Positions 9,308 through 19,364 of a stretch of 64,000 nt of DNA are shown piece after piece. The DNA is from Nitrospirillum iridis (lineage in GTDB: Bacteria > Pseudomonadota > Alphaproteobacteria > Azospirillales > Azospirillaceae). The DNA lies in contig NZ_JACIIZ010000002.1 in the NCBI RefSeq assembly GCF_014205765.1, forward strand, positions 1-64,000. Reading direction: 5' to 3'. Within the stretch, counting starts at the first letter, position 1; every line of letters begins with the position of its first letter. The notes under the pieces are model-generated. The model worked only from the letters and a program-made list of their open reading frames with translations. It ran no database searches and was not told the DNA's origin. A program made the position numbers and the translations under genes.

Positions 9308-10969
9308 TCACGCCGCCCGCACCGTTCCCAGGAAGCGCTCCACCGCGCCGGTCAGCACGTCGGCGTGCTCCGCCAGCTTGCCGGAGGTGCCCTTGATCTG
9401 GGTGGCGGCGCTGCCGGTGGTGGTGGCGGCGGCGCTGACTTGGGCGATGTCGCGGGACATGTCCTCGGCGCCGCTGGCGGCCTCGGTGATGCCGCGGGCC
9501 ACCTCGCGGGTGGCGGCGGTCTGTTCCTCCACGGCCGAGGCGATGGCCAGGGCGATGTCGGCCATGCCGGTGATGGCGCCGCTCATGCCGGCGATGGCGG
9601 CGGCGGTGCGTTCGCCCAGGGTCTGGATGCGCCGCACCTGGTCGGTCACGTCCTCCGTCGCCTGGGCGGTCTGGGTCGCCAGGGCCTTGACCTCCGTCGC
9701 CACGACGGCGAAGCCCTTGCCGGCCTCGCCCGCGCGCGCCGCCTCGATGGTGGCGTTCAGGGCCAGCAGGTTGGTCTGGGCGGCGATGCCGGCGATCATC
9801 CCCACCACCTCGGTGATCTTGGCGGTGCTGTCGGTCAGCTGGCCCACCACCTCGGCCGAGGTGGCGCAATCGGCGATGGCGTCCTGGGCCTGCCGGCGGG
9901 AGCGGTCGACCTGCTGGGCGATCTCCTGCACCGTGGCGGACAGCTGCTCCGACGCGGTCGCCACCATCTGCACGTTGGCGGAGGTCTGCACTGCCGTCCC
10001 GGCGACGGCGTGGGAGCGGTCGCGGGTGACGCCCGCCGCGTCCGCCATGGCATCGGCCGTGTCGCGCATCTCCCGCGCCGAGGCCGCCAGGTCGGCGATC
10101 AGGCCGGCCACCTGGGCCTCGAAGGTGTCGGCCACGGCGGCCTGCGCCGCCTTGCGGTCCTGGTCGGCCTGACGGCGCAGGGCTGCCTGTTCCGCCTCCA
10201 GCCGCCGCATCGCCGCCGTGGTGTCGCGGAAGACGGCCAGGGCGCGGGCCAGGTCGCCCAGCTCGTCCCCCCGGTCGGTGGCGGCCACGGCCACGTCCAG
10301 GTCGCCGGCGATGATGGCCCGGGTGGTCGCGGTCAGCCGCCCCAGGGGGCGCACCACCAGCCGCAGGCCCAGGATGCTGGCGCCCGCCAGGGCCGCCGCC
10401 ACGCCCAGGGCGCCGGTCCAGGCCAGCGCCTGGCCGGTCTGGGCCCGCACGCGCGCCGCCTCGGCGGTCAGCGCGGCGATCGTCCGGCCCTGGTCGTCGA
10501 TGAAGCCGTCGGTCAGGGTCGAGGCCTCGCGTTCCCGGGGGCGGACCTGCTCACGGAAGCGGGTGGCCGCCGCCGCGTCGTCACCGGCCAGGGCGGTTTT
10601 CACCACCGCCTCCGCCTCGCGCATCACCGCCTCCTGGTCGCGGGTGAAGGCGGTCATGGCGCCGTCGGCCGGCAATCGCGGCTGCAAGGCCGCCACCAGG
10701 GCGCGCATCTCCCCCACGCGCTTCAGGGCGCGGTCGGCGAAGGGCTTTTTCGCCGCCGCCGGTTCCAGGATGGTGTTCAGGGCGTCGCGCTGGATGGCGC
10801 GGCTGAGGGCGCGGACCTCCGTCGCCTGGACCATCACCGCCTGCGCCTCCTCCAGCGTGTGGGAGATGGCCGCCGTCCGCCGCAGGCCGATCTGGCCGGC
10901 GATGACCAGGACGCCGGCGATCACCGCCATGCCGACCACGGGAAGCAATAGCTTGGGGGTAAGGCGCAT
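9308..10969 (-). CDS. Methyl-accepting chemotaxis protein
   Basis: A 553-residue chemoreceptor. A transmembrane segment near the N-terminus ([15 protein letters not shown]) is followed by a periplasmic helical sensor, a second membrane segment at about 180-205, a HAMP region, and the long cytoplasmic signalling helical hairpin. The highly conserved tip [19 protein letters not shown] marks the CheA/CheW contact region. Flanking heptad-rich stretches would carry methylation sites. The sensed ligand is unknown. No other chemotaxis genes are nearby, so it is an orphan receptor gene. It is divergent from the citramalate synthase gene across a 373-bp gap. Confidence 0.92.
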   Translation of the reverse strand: MRLTPKLLLPVVGMAVIAGVLVIAGQIGLRRTAAISHTLEEAQAVMVQATEVRALSRAIQRDALNTILEPAAAKKPFADRALKRVGEMRALVAALQPRLPADGAMTAFTRDQEAVMREAEAVVKTALAGDDAAAATRFREQVRPREREASTLTDGFIDDQGRTIAALTAEAARVRAQTGQALAWTGALGVAAALAGASILGLRLVVRPLGRLTATTRAIIAGDLDVAVAATDRGDELGDLARALAVFRDTTAAMRRLEAEQAALRRQADQDRKAAQAAVADTFEAQVAGLIADLAASAREMRDTADAMADAAGVTRDRSHAVAGTAVQTSANVQMVATASEQLSATVQEIAQQVDRSRRQAQDAIADCATSAEVVGQLTDSTAKITEVVGMIAGIAAQTNLLALNATIEAARAGEAGKGFAVVATEVKALATQTAQATEDVTDQVRRIQTLGERTAAAIAGMSGAITGMADIALAIASAVEEQTAATREVARGITEAASGAEDMSRDIAQVSAAATTTGSAATQIKGTSGKLAEHADVLTGAVERFLGTVRAA

Positions 10970-11342
10970 GGGTAAGGCCCCGTTTTCCTGTTCTGCCGTT
11001 TATTGAAGGTGTCGACGCCGGCGGGGTCGCGATGGGGGCACCCGGCAAGGCGATGGGACGGCGCAAGGTTTGCGCCGGATCGATGCCGGTGGCGTTGGAG
11101 CGCGGATATTATTCATTATACTGTCGGGCGCAAGGTCTTGAATTCAAGTTTCCTTATTAATTATTGGTTAACGTTTGGTGAATGACCGGCGGCGGCCGCG
11201 TTCCTTTTGGCCGGGCGCCGGCGTCCGGTCGGGCGGTACGGGGCCGGCAAGGCCGCCATGCCCGGTCCTGGGGGCTGGCAAGGTTGCTTCGTTGCGTTGG
11301 ATGGGCCATTGTCGCAACTCCATTTCGTTATTTGGCCTTGTT
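10970..11342. other. Divergent intergenic region between chemoreceptor and citramalate synthase
   Basis: A 373-bp gap between divergent genes that should contain both promoters. An AT-rich part runs from about 11105 to 11180 and contains a perfect 12-bp palindrome CTTGAATTCAAG (11137-11148). No gene or clear -35/-10 pair could be assigned with confidence. Confidence 0.4.
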
Positions 11343-12965
11343 ATGACCGACCGCACCCGCATCTACCTGTACGACACCACGTTGCGCGATGGCGCGCAGA
11401 CCCAGGGCGTGGACTTCACCGCCGCCGACAAGGCCGCCATCGCGCGGGAACTGGATGGGCTGGGCATCGACTATGTCGAGGGCGGCTGGCCGGGGGCCAA
11501 CCCCACCGACGACGCCTTCTTCGCTGATCCGCCGGCCTTCCGCCGGGCGCGGCTGACGGCCTTCGGCATGACCCGGCGGCCGGGGCGCAGCGCCGGCAAC
11601 GACCCGGGGCTGAACGCCCTGTTCAACGCCACCGACAGGGTGCCGGGGGCGGGCGTCTGCCTGGTGGGCAAGACCTGGGACTTCCATGTCGACGTGGCGC
11701 TGAACATCCCGCGCGGCGAGAATTTGGACCTGATCCGCGACAGCGTGGCGGAGACGGCGGCCCGGGGGCGGGAGCCGCTGTTCGATGCGGAGCATTTCTT
11801 CGACGGCTACAAGGCCAACCCCGACTATGCCCTGGCCTGCGTGCGCGCGGCCCATGAGGGGGGCGCCCGCTGGATCGTGCTGTGCGACACCAACGGCGGC
11901 AGCCTGCCCCATGAGGTGGAGGCCATCGTGGCGGCGGTGGCGCGCGTCATCCCCGGTGAGCGGCTGGGCATCCATTGCCACAACGACACCGAGAACGCGG
12001 TGGCCAACAGCCTGGCGGCGGTGCGCGCCGGCGCCCGCATGATCCAGGGCACCCTGAACGGCTTGGGGGAGCGGTGCGGCAACGCCAACCTCATCTCCCT
12101 CATCCCGACGCTGACCCTGAAGATGGGCTATGAGACCGGGGTGGATGAGGCGGGGATGCGCCGCCTGGTGCATGTCAGCCGCCTGCTGGACGACCGCCTG
12201 AACCGCGCGCCCAACCGCCACGCGGCCTATGTCGGCGAAAGCGCCTTCGCCCACAAGGGCGGCCTGCACGTCTCGGCGGTGGAGAAGGACCCCAGCTGTT
12301 ACGAGCATGTGCCGCCGGAAAGCGTGGGCAACCGCCGCCACGTGGTGGTGTCGGACCAGGCCGGCCGCTCCAACGTCCTGGCGCGCCTGCGCGAGGTGGG
12401 CATCGCCATCGACTCCGGCGACGCCCGCGTCGGTGAACTGGTGGAGGCGGTGAAGCGGCGGGAGTTCGAGGGCTACGCCTATGATGGGGCGGAGGCCAGC
12501 TTCGAGCTGCTGGCCCGGCGCACCCTGGGCCAGCTGCCGGACTATTTCCGCCTGATCTCCTTCCGTGTGCTGGATGAGCGGCGGTGGAACGCGCAGGGGC
12601 AACTGGTCACCCTGTCGGAGGCGACCGCCAAGCTGGAGGTGCCGGGCGTGGCCGACGCCCTGATGACGGTGGCGGAGGGCAACGGCCCGGTGAACGCGCT
12701 GGACACGGCGCTGCGCAAGGCCCTGCTGCCCGCCTACCCGCATCTGGACGGGATGCGGCTGGTCGACTACAAGGTCCGCATCCTGACCCCCCAGGACGGC
12801 ACCAAGGCGGTGACCCGCGTCATGATCGAAACGCGGATGCCCGATGGCGCCCCCTGGGTTACCGTCGGGGTATCGGCCAACGTCATCGACGCGTCCTACA
12901 ACGCGCTGTTTGACAGCATCACCTATTGTCTCTACCGCGCGGGGGCGACCGTCCCCTCGGCGTGA
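11343..12965 (+). CDS. cimA: (R)-citramalate synthase
   Basis: A 540-residue member of the isopropylmalate/homocitrate synthase family, long type II citramalate synthase class. The start of the TIM barrel reads YLYDTTLRDGAQTQG, with the metal/substrate residues R-D of TLRDGAQ. The later HCHNDTENAVANS segment supplies the conserved His residues. A C-terminal LeuA-like regulatory domain is present. It condenses pyruvate and acetyl-CoA to citramalate, giving a threonine-independent route to isoleucine. The ATG at 11343 begins the conserved sequence directly; longer in-frame starts add only non-conserved residues. The methyltransferase gene follows after 30 bp and may be co-transcribed. Confidence 0.92.
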   Translation: MTDRTRIYLYDTTLRDGAQTQGVDFTAADKAAIARELDGLGIDYVEGGWPGANPTDDAFFADPPAFRRARLTAFGMTRRPGRSAGNDPGLNALFNATDRVPGAGVCLVGKTWDFHVDVALNIPRGENLDLIRDSVAETAARGREPLFDAEHFFDGYKANPDYALACVRAAHEGGARWIVLCDTNGGSLPHEVEAIVAAVARVIPGERLGIHCHNDTENAVANSLAAVRAGARMIQGTLNGLGERCGNANLISLIPTLTLKMGYETGVDEAGMRRLVHVSRLLDDRLNRAPNRHAAYVGESAFAHKGGLHVSAVEKDPSCYEHVPPESVGNRRHVVVSDQAGRSNVLARLREVGIAIDSGDARVGELVEAVKRREFEGYAYDGAEASFELLARRTLGQLPDYFRLISFRVLDERRWNAQGQLVTLSEATAKLEVPGVADALMTVAEGNGPVNALDTALRKALLPAYPHLDGMRLVDYKVRILTPQDGTKAVTRVMIETRMPDGAPWVTVGVSANVIDASYNALFDSITYCLYRAGATVPSA

Positions 12966-12995
12966 GGGACGCCCTCAGTCCAGGACCCCGCCGCC

Positions 12996-13811
12996 ATGAG
13001 TGGAACCGACCGTCGCATGCTCGCCAAATCCCAAGCCTCGCGTGGCGAGGCGGACGGGACGGGGGAGGGGCCGGCCGTCATCCTGGTGGAACCCCAGTTG
13101 GGGGAGAACATCGGCACCGTGGCGCGGGCCATGCTGAACCACGGCCTGACCGACCTGCGCCTGGTGAAGCCGCGCGACGGCTGGCCCAATGAAAAGGCCG
13201 TGTCGTCCTCCGCTGGCGCCACCCTGGTGCTGGACAACGCCCGGGTTTATGAGAGCACGACGGACGCCATCGCCGACCTGCAGAAGGTCTACGCCACCAC
13301 CGCGCGGCCCCGCTTCATGGTCAAGACCGTGCTGACGGCGCGCGAGGCGGCGACGGAGATGCGGGCCCACGTGCAGGTGGGCCGGGGGGTGGGCATCCTG
13401 TTCGGGCCGGAGCGCACGGGCCTGGTCAACGACGACATAGCACTCGCCGACACCATCATCACCATCCCCCTGAACCCCGGCTTCTCCTCCCTCAACCTGG
13501 CGCAATGCGTGCTGCTGGTGGCGCACGAATGGTTCCAGTCGGTGGAGACGGGGCCGGCCCGCCAGCTCTACACCGGTAACTCGCGCGCGGCGACCAAGGA
13601 GGAGCTGGTCAACCTGTTCGAGCATCTGGAGCTGGAGCTGGACGCCACCGGCTTCTACACCAGCGAGGAGAAGCGCCCCAGCATGGTGCGCAACATCCGC
13701 AACATGCTGCAGCGCGCCCACCTGACGGAGCAGGAGGTCCGCACCTTCCACGGCGTCATCGCCGCCCTGGTCGGCCGCCGCAAGGACGGCGGGCCGGTGA
13801 AGGGGCATTGA
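12996..13811 (+). CDS. TrmJ-type SpoU-family tRNA/rRNA 2'-O-methyltransferase
   Basis: A 271-residue SPOUT-superfamily methyltransferase. Motif 1 is VEPQLGENIGTVARAMLN (about 31-48), motif 2 GVGILFGPERTGL, and motif 3 ITIPLNPGFSSLNLAQCVLL, which together build the knotted AdoMet site. The C-terminal extension (about 200-260) is typical of TrmJ, which methylates position 32 of tRNAs. The target is inferred from family resemblance; other SpoU-family RNA targets are possible. It lies 30 bp downstream of cimA in the same direction and converges on the exporter operon. Confidence 0.88.
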   Translation: MSGTDRRMLAKSQASRGEADGTGEGPAVILVEPQLGENIGTVARAMLNHGLTDLRLVKPRDGWPNEKAVSSSAGATLVLDNARVYESTTDAIADLQKVYATTARPRFMVKTVLTAREAATEMRAHVQVGRGVGILFGPERTGLVNDDIALADTIITIPLNPGFSSLNLAQCVLLVAHEWFQSVETGPARQLYTGNSRAATKEELVNLFEHLELELDATGFYTSEEKRPSMVRNIRNMLQRAHLTEQEVRTFHGVIAALVGRRKDGGPVKGH

Positions 13812-13832
13812 GGGGGCGGCCACGCGTCGGGA

Positions 13833-15980
13833 TCAGCGATAGCTGTTGGCCACGGCGGCGGCGGGCGGCGTCTGCTTCAGGGTGACCAGCCCCTCGCGGT
13901 TGAGCTGCAGCACCCGGTTGCAGAACTGGATGGTGGCGGGGCGGTGGGCGACGATGATGCGCGTGACGCCCAGGGCCGCGATGCTGCGGCCCACCGCCAT
14001 CTCCGTCTCCTGGTCCAGGTTGGCGGTGCCTTCGTCCAGGAACAGGATGCGTGGCGCGTGGTAGAGCGCCCGCGCCAGCAGGACACGCTGCTTCTGTCCG
14101 GCCGACAGGCTGCTGCCCATGTCGCCGATCAGGGTCTGATAGCGCATGGTGGTCGCCTCGATTTCGTCGTGGATGTGCGCCCGCCGGGCGGCGTCCACCG
14201 CCCGGTCGCGGTCACCCGCCAGGTCGAAGAAGGTGATGTTGTCCAGGATGCTGCCGGACAGCAGGCGATCCTCCTGCATCACCGCGCCGATCTGGGCCCG
14301 GAAGTCCGAGATGCCGAAGCGGTGGATGGGCATGCCGTCGATGAGGACGTCGCCCTCCGTGGGCGGCAGCAGGCCCAGCATCACCTTGATCAGGGTGGTC
14401 TTGCCCACGCCGGTCACGCCGGTGATGGCCACGCACTCCCCCGCCTCGATGGTCAGGTCGATGTTGCGGAAGACGAAGTCCTCGTCGTTGGAGTAGCGGA
14501 AGCCGCAGTTGCGCAGCGTCAACGTGCCCTGCACCGACCGGGTCGCGCCGCTGCGCTGAAAGGCGATGGGCTCCGGCTCGGTGTGCAGCATGTCGCCCAG
14601 CCGCGTCAGGTGCAGGCGCACCAGGCGCAGTTCCATCACCTGGGTCTGGACGCTGCGCAGCCGGGTGCTGAACATGTTGCGGTAGGCCATGAAGGCCATC
14701 AGCATGCCGACGGTGAAGCCGCCGTTGAGCACGGCGCGCACCCCGAAATAGGTCACCACCACCATTTCCACCGTGCCGATGAAGTCGGCGGTGGAATCGA
14801 ACACCGACCGCTCGCGCCCGGCCAGGACGTTGGTGTTGACGGAGTCCGCCAGATGATGCTGCCAGGCCACCTGGCGCTCGGCTTCGCGGCCATAGAGCTT
14901 CAGGCTTTGGATGGCGCGTATGGTCTCCAGGAAGAAGGAGCTTTCCCGCGAGGACGCCACGATGTTGGCATGGTTCCGGGCCGAGACGCGCTCCAGATAG
15001 ACCTTGGTCAGCACCAGCGTGATGACGGATGAGACGCAGGTGATGGCCGACAGCTCGGCGCTGTAGAAGAACATGATGCACAGCGTCAGGATGCCGAAGC
15101 CGCCGTCGATCAGCGACGTGATCAGCCCTTCCGTCAGCGACTTCTGTATGGTCTTCAGCGACCCGAAGCGGGCCACGATGTCGCCGGAATGGCGCGTCTC
15201 GAAAAACGACAGCGGCAGCCGGACGAGGTGGGAGAACAGGTTGCTGGAAAGCTGGTAGATCAGCATGTTGCTGATGTGCGTGGTGAACCAGCTGCGGGTC
15301 AGGGTGGCGATCCAGGTTATGGTGGCCACGCCGCCGAAGATGATGGCGACGGCCGGCAGCAGGTCGGTGTCGTTTTTGACGATGACCTCGTCCACGGCGA
15401 TCTGGCTGTAGAACGGCATGGCGATGACCAGCAGCTGCACGATGGCCGCCAGCACGAGCAGGTGGGTGGCGGCGGTGCCCATGCCCGAGATCTTCTGCCA
15501 GAAATCGGCGAAGCGGACCGAGCGCTCCTCCTTCTGCGGCCGGAAATCGGCCGTGGGCCGCAGTTCCAGCACCACGCCGGTGAAGTGCTTGGAGAATTCC
15601 GCCAGGCCCAGCGAGAACTCGCCCTTGGACGGATCGGCGATGGTGACACGGCCACCGCTGACGGCGGTCAGCACCACGAAATGCTTCAGGTCCCAGTGCA
15701 GGATGGCGGGCAGCTGCAACTTGGTCAGATGCTCCAGCTCCACCCGCAGGGGGTTGGACGCCAGGCCCAACTGGCCGGCGATGCCCACCAGGGTCTTCAG
15801 ATTGGTGCCCTTCATCGAGGTGGAGAAGCGCTGGCGCAGCGTCGTCAGCGAGGATTCCAGGCCGTAGTAATTGGCGACCATGGCCAGGCAGGCCAGGCCG
15901 CATTCCGCCGCCTCCGCCTGGTACACCACTGAGAGGCGCCGCCTGAACGTGAAATTGAGGAGGCTCAGGATGTCCGTCAT
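13833..15980 (-). CDS. Peptidase-containing (C39) ABC exporter of the RiPP cluster
   Basis: A 715-residue bacteriocin-type exporter. The N-terminal C39 peptidase has Q21 and catalytic C27 (QAEAAECGLACLAM), then the His in LKHFVVLTAV and the Asp in ADPSKG. A six-helix membrane domain spans about 160-450. The ATPase shows Walker A GVTGVGKTT, signature LSAGQKQR and Walker B ILFLDEG. All catalytic residues appear present. Such proteins cleave a double-glycine leader while exporting the mature peptide, matching the Gly-Gly site in the precursor encoded at 20626. The start overlaps the HlyD stop by 4 bp, so it is the last gene of the five-gene operon. An outer-membrane TolC partner is not in the window. 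Confidence 0.94.
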   Translation of the reverse strand: MTDILSLLNFTFRRRLSVVYQAEAAECGLACLAMVANYYGLESSLTTLRQRFSTSMKGTNLKTLVGIAGQLGLASNPLRVELEHLTKLQLPAILHWDLKHFVVLTAVSGGRVTIADPSKGEFSLGLAEFSKHFTGVVLELRPTADFRPQKEERSVRFADFWQKISGMGTAATHLLVLAAIVQLLVIAMPFYSQIAVDEVIVKNDTDLLPAVAIIFGGVATITWIATLTRSWFTTHISNMLIYQLSSNLFSHLVRLPLSFFETRHSGDIVARFGSLKTIQKSLTEGLITSLIDGGFGILTLCIMFFYSAELSAITCVSSVITLVLTKVYLERVSARNHANIVASSRESSFFLETIRAIQSLKLYGREAERQVAWQHHLADSVNTNVLAGRERSVFDSTADFIGTVEMVVVTYFGVRAVLNGGFTVGMLMAFMAYRNMFSTRLRSVQTQVMELRLVRLHLTRLGDMLHTEPEPIAFQRSGATRSVQGTLTLRNCGFRYSNDEDFVFRNIDLTIEAGECVAITGVTGVGKTTLIKVMLGLLPPTEGDVLIDGMPIHRFGISDFRAQIGAVMQEDRLLSGSILDNITFFDLAGDRDRAVDAARRAHIHDEIEATTMRYQTLIGDMGSSLSAGQKQRVLLARALYHAPRILFLDEGTANLDQETEMAVGRSIAALGVTRIIVAHRPATIQFCNRVLQLNREGLVTLKQTPPAAAVANSYR

Positions 15981-17260
15981 TCGATGTGCGCCCCGTATAG
16001 CGGTTCCAGGATCCAGGCGATCAGCGGGCGGCGTTCCAGCACGATGTTCGCCTTGAACAGCATTCCCGATTGCAGGTCGTAGGGCGTGTTCATGACGCTG
16101 ACGGCCTGGTCGTCTAGGGCCGCCACCACCTTGTAGACGGGCTCTCCCACCGTGAAGGGCACGTTGGCCTCGGCCGGCGCCAGCACGGTGCGCGACACCG
16201 ATTTGATCTTGCCGCCGAAGGTGCCGAAGCGTTGGTAGGGGAAGGCGTCGTACATCATGCGCACGTCCTGGCCCGGCTTCACGAAGCCGATGGCGCGGGT
16301 GGGCACCATCATCTCCGCTTCCAGCTGGGCGCCATCGGGCACCACGCCCATGGCGAACTGCCCGTTGGTGACGGCCTCGCCGGCCTTCACCTGGACCGAG
16401 ACGACACGGCCGGCCACCGGCGCCTTGACCACGTAGGCCCGCCGCGCCTCCACCTCCTCGATCTTCTGTCCCAGGTCGTTGATGGAGCCCCGCAGGGCGG
16501 AAAGCTTGGCGCCCAGCTGGATGGGCCCCTGTTCCAGCGACGCCTGGATGTCGCGGATCTGGCGCTCCACGTCGCCGATGTCGCGGTTGGTGGTCACCAG
16601 GTCCTGCTGGGCCAGCAGGGCCGCGTCCTTGCGGGTTTCCCAGTCGACGGTGGCGACGTAGCCGGCCTTCAGCAGTTCCTCGGTGCGGGCCAGGCGGCTG
16701 CCCGTGAACTGCAGCCGCTCGGTCTGGAACTGCTTCTTGGCGCGCAGCCCGGCCAGATCCTCCTTCAGGGACGCCAGCCGCGACAGATAGCGGCTGTGCT
16801 CGCTGTCCTCCTGCTGCTGGCCAAGGGCGATCTGGCGCTCCAGCTCGTTCTTTTGCGCGCGCAGCTCGACCAGTTCACGCTCGTCGCTGTTCTGGCCGTC
16901 GGCGCGCCAGGTGTCGATGGTCACGGCCATCAGCGGCGCGTCCGCGGTGACATGGGTGCCCTCCACCGCCAGGATCTGGCTGGCGATGCCGGCGCGGGGC
17001 ACCAATACCTTGGAAAGGCCCAGGTTGGGCGTCAGATAGCCCGAGACCGTCTCCTTGCGGGCGTACTGGCACAAGGTCAGCACGCCGGCGGCGAAGACGA
17101 CGATGGCGCCCAGTAGGAACACCATGCGGCGGTACAGGCGCGGCGCCTCGATGACGACATCGCCGTAGAGGCGATAGCGCTGCTGCGCCATGACCTCGCT
17201 GCGGAAGATGACGGCCGGTGCGGGCGCGCCGTCCTCCGCCGTGGGGGGCGGCGGCGTCAT
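15977..17260 (-). CDS. HlyD-family membrane-fusion (adaptor) protein of the exporter
   Basis: A 427-residue periplasmic adaptor. A cytoplasmic N-terminus leads into one membrane helix (about 46-65, VFLLGAIVVFAAGVLTLC). A lipoyl half, a long coiled-coil hairpin (about 120-260, rich in E/R/Q heptads), the second lipoyl half (VKAPVAGRVVSVQVKAGEAV) and a beta-barrel follow. It would bridge the C39 ABC exporter to an outer-membrane channel. The ATG at 17260 overlaps the peptidase stop (ATGA); a much longer open frame upstream is just overlap with the peptidase gene. Its stop overlaps the exporter start by 4 bp, so the two are translationally coupled. Confidence 0.92.
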   Translation of the reverse strand: MTPPPPTAEDGAPAPAVIFRSEVMAQQRYRLYGDVVIEAPRLYRRMVFLLGAIVVFAAGVLTLCQYARKETVSGYLTPNLGLSKVLVPRAGIASQILAVEGTHVTADAPLMAVTIDTWRADGQNSDERELVELRAQKNELERQIALGQQQEDSEHSRYLSRLASLKEDLAGLRAKKQFQTERLQFTGSRLARTEELLKAGYVATVDWETRKDAALLAQQDLVTTNRDIGDVERQIRDIQASLEQGPIQLGAKLSALRGSINDLGQKIEEVEARRAYVVKAPVAGRVVSVQVKAGEAVTNGQFAMGVVPDGAQLEAEMMVPTRAIGFVKPGQDVRMMYDAFPYQRFGTFGGKIKSVSRTVLAPAEANVPFTVGEPVYKVVAALDDQAVSVMNTPYDLQSGMLFKANIVLERRPLIAWILEPLYGAHIE

Positions 17261-19347
17261 CGCCCGGCCTCCGTCTGGGCGGCCGCGCGGGCGGTTTCCG
17301 TCTGGGTGGCCGCGCGGGCGGCCTGGGCCGCGGCCAGGCCAGGGACGCGGTCGGCGCCGTCCCGGATCTCCACCGAGGACCGGGCCAGCAGGGCGCCCGT
17401 CAGCGGTGCCGGCGGCGCACCGGCGGCGGGACCCAGGTGCCGCGCCAGGAACTGGCCGGCGATGGTGTAGAAGGCGACGATGTTGCCGGCCTTGCCGAAG
17501 CTGTGGCCCTCGTCGGGGAAGACCAGGTAGGTGTAGGGGCTCTGGTGCTCGCGCAGCTTTTCCGCCAGTCGGTCGGACTGTTCGACATGGGCCCGGGGGT
17601 CGTTGGCGCCGTGGGCGATCAGCAGGGGGGTACGGATGCGGTCGGCCCGGTTCAGCGGCGACCGTTCCGCCAGCAGGGCGCGGCCCTCCGGGGTGGCGGG
17701 GTCGCCCACGCTGCTCCGCAGGCGCCCGCCCAGCGCCTTGTTCTCGTTGATGGTGTCCTCGACGAAGCTCACCAGGTCGCTGGTACCGACGATGTCGATG
17801 GCGCAGGCGAAGCGCTGGGGCTGGGTCGCGATGGCGTTCAGCGTGGCATAACCGCCGTAGCTGCCGCCCATGATGCAGAGGCGCTTGGGGTCGGCGATCC
17901 CCTGGTCGACGGCCCAGGAGACGGCGTCGAACAGGTCGTCCTGCATCTTGGCGCCCCACTGCCGGTCGCCGGCGGCGGTGAAGGCCTTGCCGAAGCCGGT
18001 GGACCCCCGGTAGTTCACGCTCAGCACGGCGTAGCCCTGGCCGCTCAGCCATTGGTGCAGGGGATTCCAATTCAGGCGATCCCGCTCCCACGGGCCGCCA
18101 TGGACCAGCAGCACCAGGGGCGCCGCCCCCGCCTGGGCCGGGCGGGTGAGATAGCCGGACAGGGGCAGGCCATCGCGCGCGGTGAAGGCCACCGGCGCCA
18201 TGGGCCGCCCGGCGGGCGCCTCGCCCGCGGCGTCGGCCAGGACGGATGTCAGGGCCCGCGTCTTCGTGTCGTAAAGGTACCAGGCCTCGGGCCGCACGGT
18301 GGCGGTGAAGCAGACCAGCCACAACGTCCCCTTGTCGGTGCGTCCGCGCACCTGGGGGAAGCCCAGGCCGCGGGCCTGCAGGTCGGCCAGGGGTTCCGCC
18401 ACCGCCGGATCCAGCACCCGCCATTCCGGCGTCGGGCCGTCGAGGGCCACGGCCTGCACCTCGCGACTGTGCTGCTCCAGCAGGACGGAGGCGATCTCCT
18501 GGTCCGGTCGCAGCAGGACCTGGCGGGCGCCCGTGGTCGTGTCGATCTTGACCAGGGTGGGGAAGTCGCCGGCCGTCGCGTCCTGCATCACCACCCAGCC
18601 GCCATCGGTGGCGATCGCCAGGGGCTTGCTGCCGGCGAAGTCCGCCGCGCCCATGACCAGCAGGCTGTGGCTGTCCTTGCCCGCCAGCCACCGCCATTCG
18701 CCGCCGCCGTCGGGCAGGGGGCGGATGGCGATGCGGGGGGCCAGGTCGTTGTCCACGCCGATCCAGCCATACTGCCGGTTCTCGGTCGTTTGCGTCTGGA
18801 CGCCGGTGGCGATGTCGATGTTGACCAGGTTGGGCGGCTGGCGGGGCAGGGTGATCAGGGTGGACACCAGCCCCGGGGCGGTGTTGCTGGTGGCGATCAG
18901 CTGGGCCTTGAGGTCGGGACCGGGCGTCAGGTCGCGACCGGCGCCGCCAGCCACGGGCACGGCGTAGACGTGGTGGCGTTCGCCGCCGCCGGTGGCGTCC
19001 TGCGCCACCAGCACGAACCGGGAATCAGCACTCCACAGGTGGTTGGCGATGCGGCCGCTGCCGCCGATGTCCAGCGGGCGGCGGTTGCCGGGATGGTGGC
19101 GGTCGGCCAGCCATATGGTGCGCGTGCCGCCATGGGGGGCCAGATAGCTGATCCAGTTGCCGTCGGGGCTGAGCTTGGCGTCCGTGACACGGTCGCGCAC
19201 CATCAGCTCCGGGCCGGCCTCCGCCGGGGCGGGGGCCGCTTGGGCGGCCTCGGCAGGGCGCGCGGCGACAAGGGGTGGGGCGGCCAGGGCGATAGCGGTC
19301 ATCACAATTCCCATGGATATTTCAATGGTATAGGGAAAAACACGCAC
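17257..19347 (-). CDS. Exported prolyl-oligopeptidase-family (S9) peptidase in the RiPP operon
   Basis: A 696-residue S9 peptidase. A signal-peptide-like N-terminus (GIVMTAIALAAPPLVAARPA) suggests export. An N-terminal beta-propeller spans about 45-380 and a C-terminal alpha/beta hydrolase follows, with oxyanion-loop HGGPW (416-420), nucleophile S496 in GGSYGGY, D583 in AHGANDPRAH and H615 in DEGHSFG. All three triad residues are present. The GTG at 19347 is preceded by GGGAG at good spacing; ATG at 19314 is an alternative. It starts 17 bp after the radical SAM gene and its stop overlaps the hlyD start. In this setting it could trim the exported peptide or degrade it for self-protection; either is inference. 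The C-terminus has a small A/T/Q repeat. Confidence 0.9.
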   Translation of the reverse strand: MRVFPYTIEISMGIVMTAIALAAPPLVAARPAEAAQAAPAPAEAGPELMVRDRVTDAKLSPDGNWISYLAPHGGTRTIWLADRHHPGNRRPLDIGGSGRIANHLWSADSRFVLVAQDATGGGERHHVYAVPVAGGAGRDLTPGPDLKAQLIATSNTAPGLVSTLITLPRQPPNLVNIDIATGVQTQTTENRQYGWIGVDNDLAPRIAIRPLPDGGGEWRWLAGKDSHSLLVMGAADFAGSKPLAIATDGGWVVMQDATAGDFPTLVKIDTTTGARQVLLRPDQEIASVLLEQHSREVQAVALDGPTPEWRVLDPAVAEPLADLQARGLGFPQVRGRTDKGTLWLVCFTATVRPEAWYLYDTKTRALTSVLADAAGEAPAGRPMAPVAFTARDGLPLSGYLTRPAQAGAAPLVLLVHGGPWERDRLNWNPLHQWLSGQGYAVLSVNYRGSTGFGKAFTAAGDRQWGAKMQDDLFDAVSWAVDQGIADPKRLCIMGGSYGGYATLNAIATQPQRFACAIDIVGTSDLVSFVEDTINENKALGGRLRSSVGDPATPEGRALLAERSPLNRADRIRTPLLIAHGANDPRAHVEQSDRLAEKLREHQSPYTYLVFPDEGHSFGKAGNIVAFYTIAGQFLARHLGPAAGAPPAPLTGALLARSSVEIRDGADRVPGLAAAQAARAATQTETARAAAQTEAGR

Positions 19348-19364
19348 AAGACGGCTCCCGGGTG

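Noticed and set aside
17260-18697. The HlyD frame stays open far upstream, giving a 906-codon ORF
   Set aside because: The upstream part overlaps the well-supported S9 peptidase in another frame and is low-complexity. The ATGA overlap at 17257-17260 is the natural start.
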